Shown piece by piece: positions 4,476-5,043 of a stretch of 5,043 bases of DNA. The notes below the pieces were generated by a model. It had not been told where the DNA came from. It made no database searches and was given only the letters and a program-made list of their open reading frames with translations. The stretch's first letter is position 1. Every line of letters starts with the position of its first letter. Position numbers and translations under genes: made by a program. Source of the DNA: DATCVA01 sp036567205 (GTDB taxonomy: Bacteria; Pseudomonadota; Gammaproteobacteria; Burkholderiales; Burkholderiaceae_B); contig DATCVA010000159.1 of NCBI GenBank assembly GCA_036567205.1, positions 1 through 5,043 on the forward strand, given 5' to 3'.

Positions 4476-5043
4476 ATGAATAAAAGAGCCGGACTTTCGT
4501 TTAGCCATGTTGGAATCTTTGTATCCAACATTCAGCTCATGGCCGATTTCTACTCGAACGTCCTTGATTTCACCATTACCGACCATGGCATGCTGGATGG
4601 GCCAAACGGGCCTATAGAACTGGTTTTCACCAGCCGAGACCCCGACGTGCACCATCAAATTGTCCTGGTCTCCGGCCGGCCCGAGACCATCGACTTTAAC
4701 GTGGTCAACCAAATATCTCTTACAGCAGACTCCGTCGAAACCCTTCAGTCGTTTTACCAGCGTTTAACCAACGCCCCCGTGACCGAGCTTTTGCCGGTTA
4801 CGCACGGCAATGCCCTGTCTATCTATTTCCGTGATCCCGAAGGCAATCGAATAGAGCTCTACGTCGACACTCCATGGTATGTATCACAGCCCACGCGTGT
4901 ACCCATGCCGATTGAACTTCCAGCAGACGAACTTATGGCATGGGCGGAAAAACATGCTCGCGGCCTGCAAGGTTTCAGACCGCGAAGCCAGTGGCGGGCC
5001 GAAATGGCGAAACGGATGGGTATTGAAGAAGACCCGCCCGCCC
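4476..5043 (+). CDS. VOC-family protein, type I extradiol dioxygenase-like, 3' end missing
   Basis: From the ATG at 4476 the frame stays open for 189 codons to the window end, beginning MNKRAGLSFSHVGIFV. It shows one vicinal-oxygen-chelate module pair: SHVGIFV with metal ligand H11, FYSNVLDF at 25-32, VHHQIVLV at 58-65 (H59/H60), HGNALSIYFRDPEGN at 110-124 and RIELYVDTPW at 125-134 with ligand E127. The His/His/Glu set and the HG...SIYF.DPEGN.IE block are typical of Fe(II)-dependent ring-cleaving dioxygenases of catechol-like substrates, although glyoxalase-like relatives cannot be excluded. The charged C-terminal helix region (about 150-185) suggests the end is near. No good ribosome site precedes the ATG, and a candidate regulator site covers the start codon. 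A stop in the same frame at 4428-4430 and the lack of an upstream ATG fix the start reasonably; TTG at 4467 is an alternative. The gene is divergent from the FAH-family gene. Confidence 0.87.
   Translation, partial: MNKRAGLSFSHVGIFVSNIQLMADFYSNVLDFTITDHGMLDGPNGPIELVFTSRDPDVHHQIVLVSGRPETIDFNVVNQISLTADSVETLQSFYQRLTNAPVTELLPVTHGNALSIYFRDPEGNRIELYVDTPWYVSQPTRVPMPIELPADELMAWAEKHARGLQGFRPRSQWRAEMAKRMGIEEDPPA

Larger units (their letters stand above)
4405..4478 (+). repeat. Direct repeat TTGCATAATATG, two exact copies 62 bp apart
   Basis: Exact 12-nt copies lie at 4405-4416 and 4467-4478. The first is part of the palindrome in the divergent promoters; the second ends with the ATG start codon of the dioxygenase-like gene. 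The 62-bp offset is about six helical turns, so the copies would face the same side of the helix, which is compatible with a DNA loop or cooperative repression. The second copy keeps only one good half of the palindrome. Confidence 0.55.

Noticed and set aside
4504..4526. Palindrome TGTTGGAAT...ATCCAACA near the start of the dioxygenase-like gene
   Set aside because: It lies in the coding sequence for the conserved HVGIFVSN segment, so codon constraint explains it more simply than a regulatory role.
4434..4712. Minus-strand open frame of 92 codons over the start of the dioxygenase-like gene
   Set aside because: It overlaps the conserved VOC coding sequence in antisense and runs into the divergent promoter region; its translation shows no family features.

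Overview
The window looks like a catabolic accessory cluster from a betaproteobacterium, most likely Burkholderiales and perhaps an Alcaligenaceae relative (Bordetella, Achromobacter, Advenella, Pusillimonas type). The lineage is an inference. It rests on the TctC/'Bug' type periplasmic binding protein, a family greatly expanded in that group, next to fumarylacetoacetate-hydrolase-fold, PDC-lactonase-like and SDR enzymes. Base composition looks near 50% G+C by eye, not computed.

Layout, left to right. (1) 1-349, minus: N-terminal part of a TerC-family membrane protein, cut by the window edge. (2) 468-1229, minus: SDR oxidoreductase. (3) 1258-1372: a strong imperfect inverted repeat filling the gap between the SDR gene and the gene upstream of it. 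(4) 1382-2230, minus: amidohydrolase of the 2-pyrone-4,6-dicarboxylate lactonase-like family. (5) 2264-3277, minus: TctC-family solute-binding protein with a Tat-like signal peptide and a GTG start. (6) 3278-3438: promoter and operator region of the tctC-like gene, with an AT-rich palindrome, plus a clear intrinsic terminator for the next gene. (7) 3439-4287, minus: FAH-family hydrolase/isomerase. (8) 4288-4475: divergent control region with back-to-back overlapping promoters, a palindrome and two kinds of repeat. (9) 4476-5043, plus: VOC/type I extradiol-dioxygenase-like protein, cut by the window end.

Inferred joint role: the binding protein captures an organic acid, possibly aromatic or pyrone-like. 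The dioxygenase-like and FAH-fold proteins resemble meta-cleavage and post-cleavage enzymes. The amidohydrolase would open a lactone or hydrolyse a related ring, and the SDR would carry out an alcohol/ketone step. No substrate can be named from sequence alone. The terminator at 3378-3413 splits the minus-strand genes into at least two transcription units: the FAH gene alone, and tctC-like, amidohydrolase and perhaps SDR. No transcriptional regulator and no TctA/TctB membrane partners lie inside the window.

There is no gene-free stretch over 300 bases. I see no tRNA, rRNA, CRISPR array or transposase. The enzymes belong to known families. The least explained features are the non-coding structures: the inverted repeat at 1258-1372 and the compact control region at 4299-4478.
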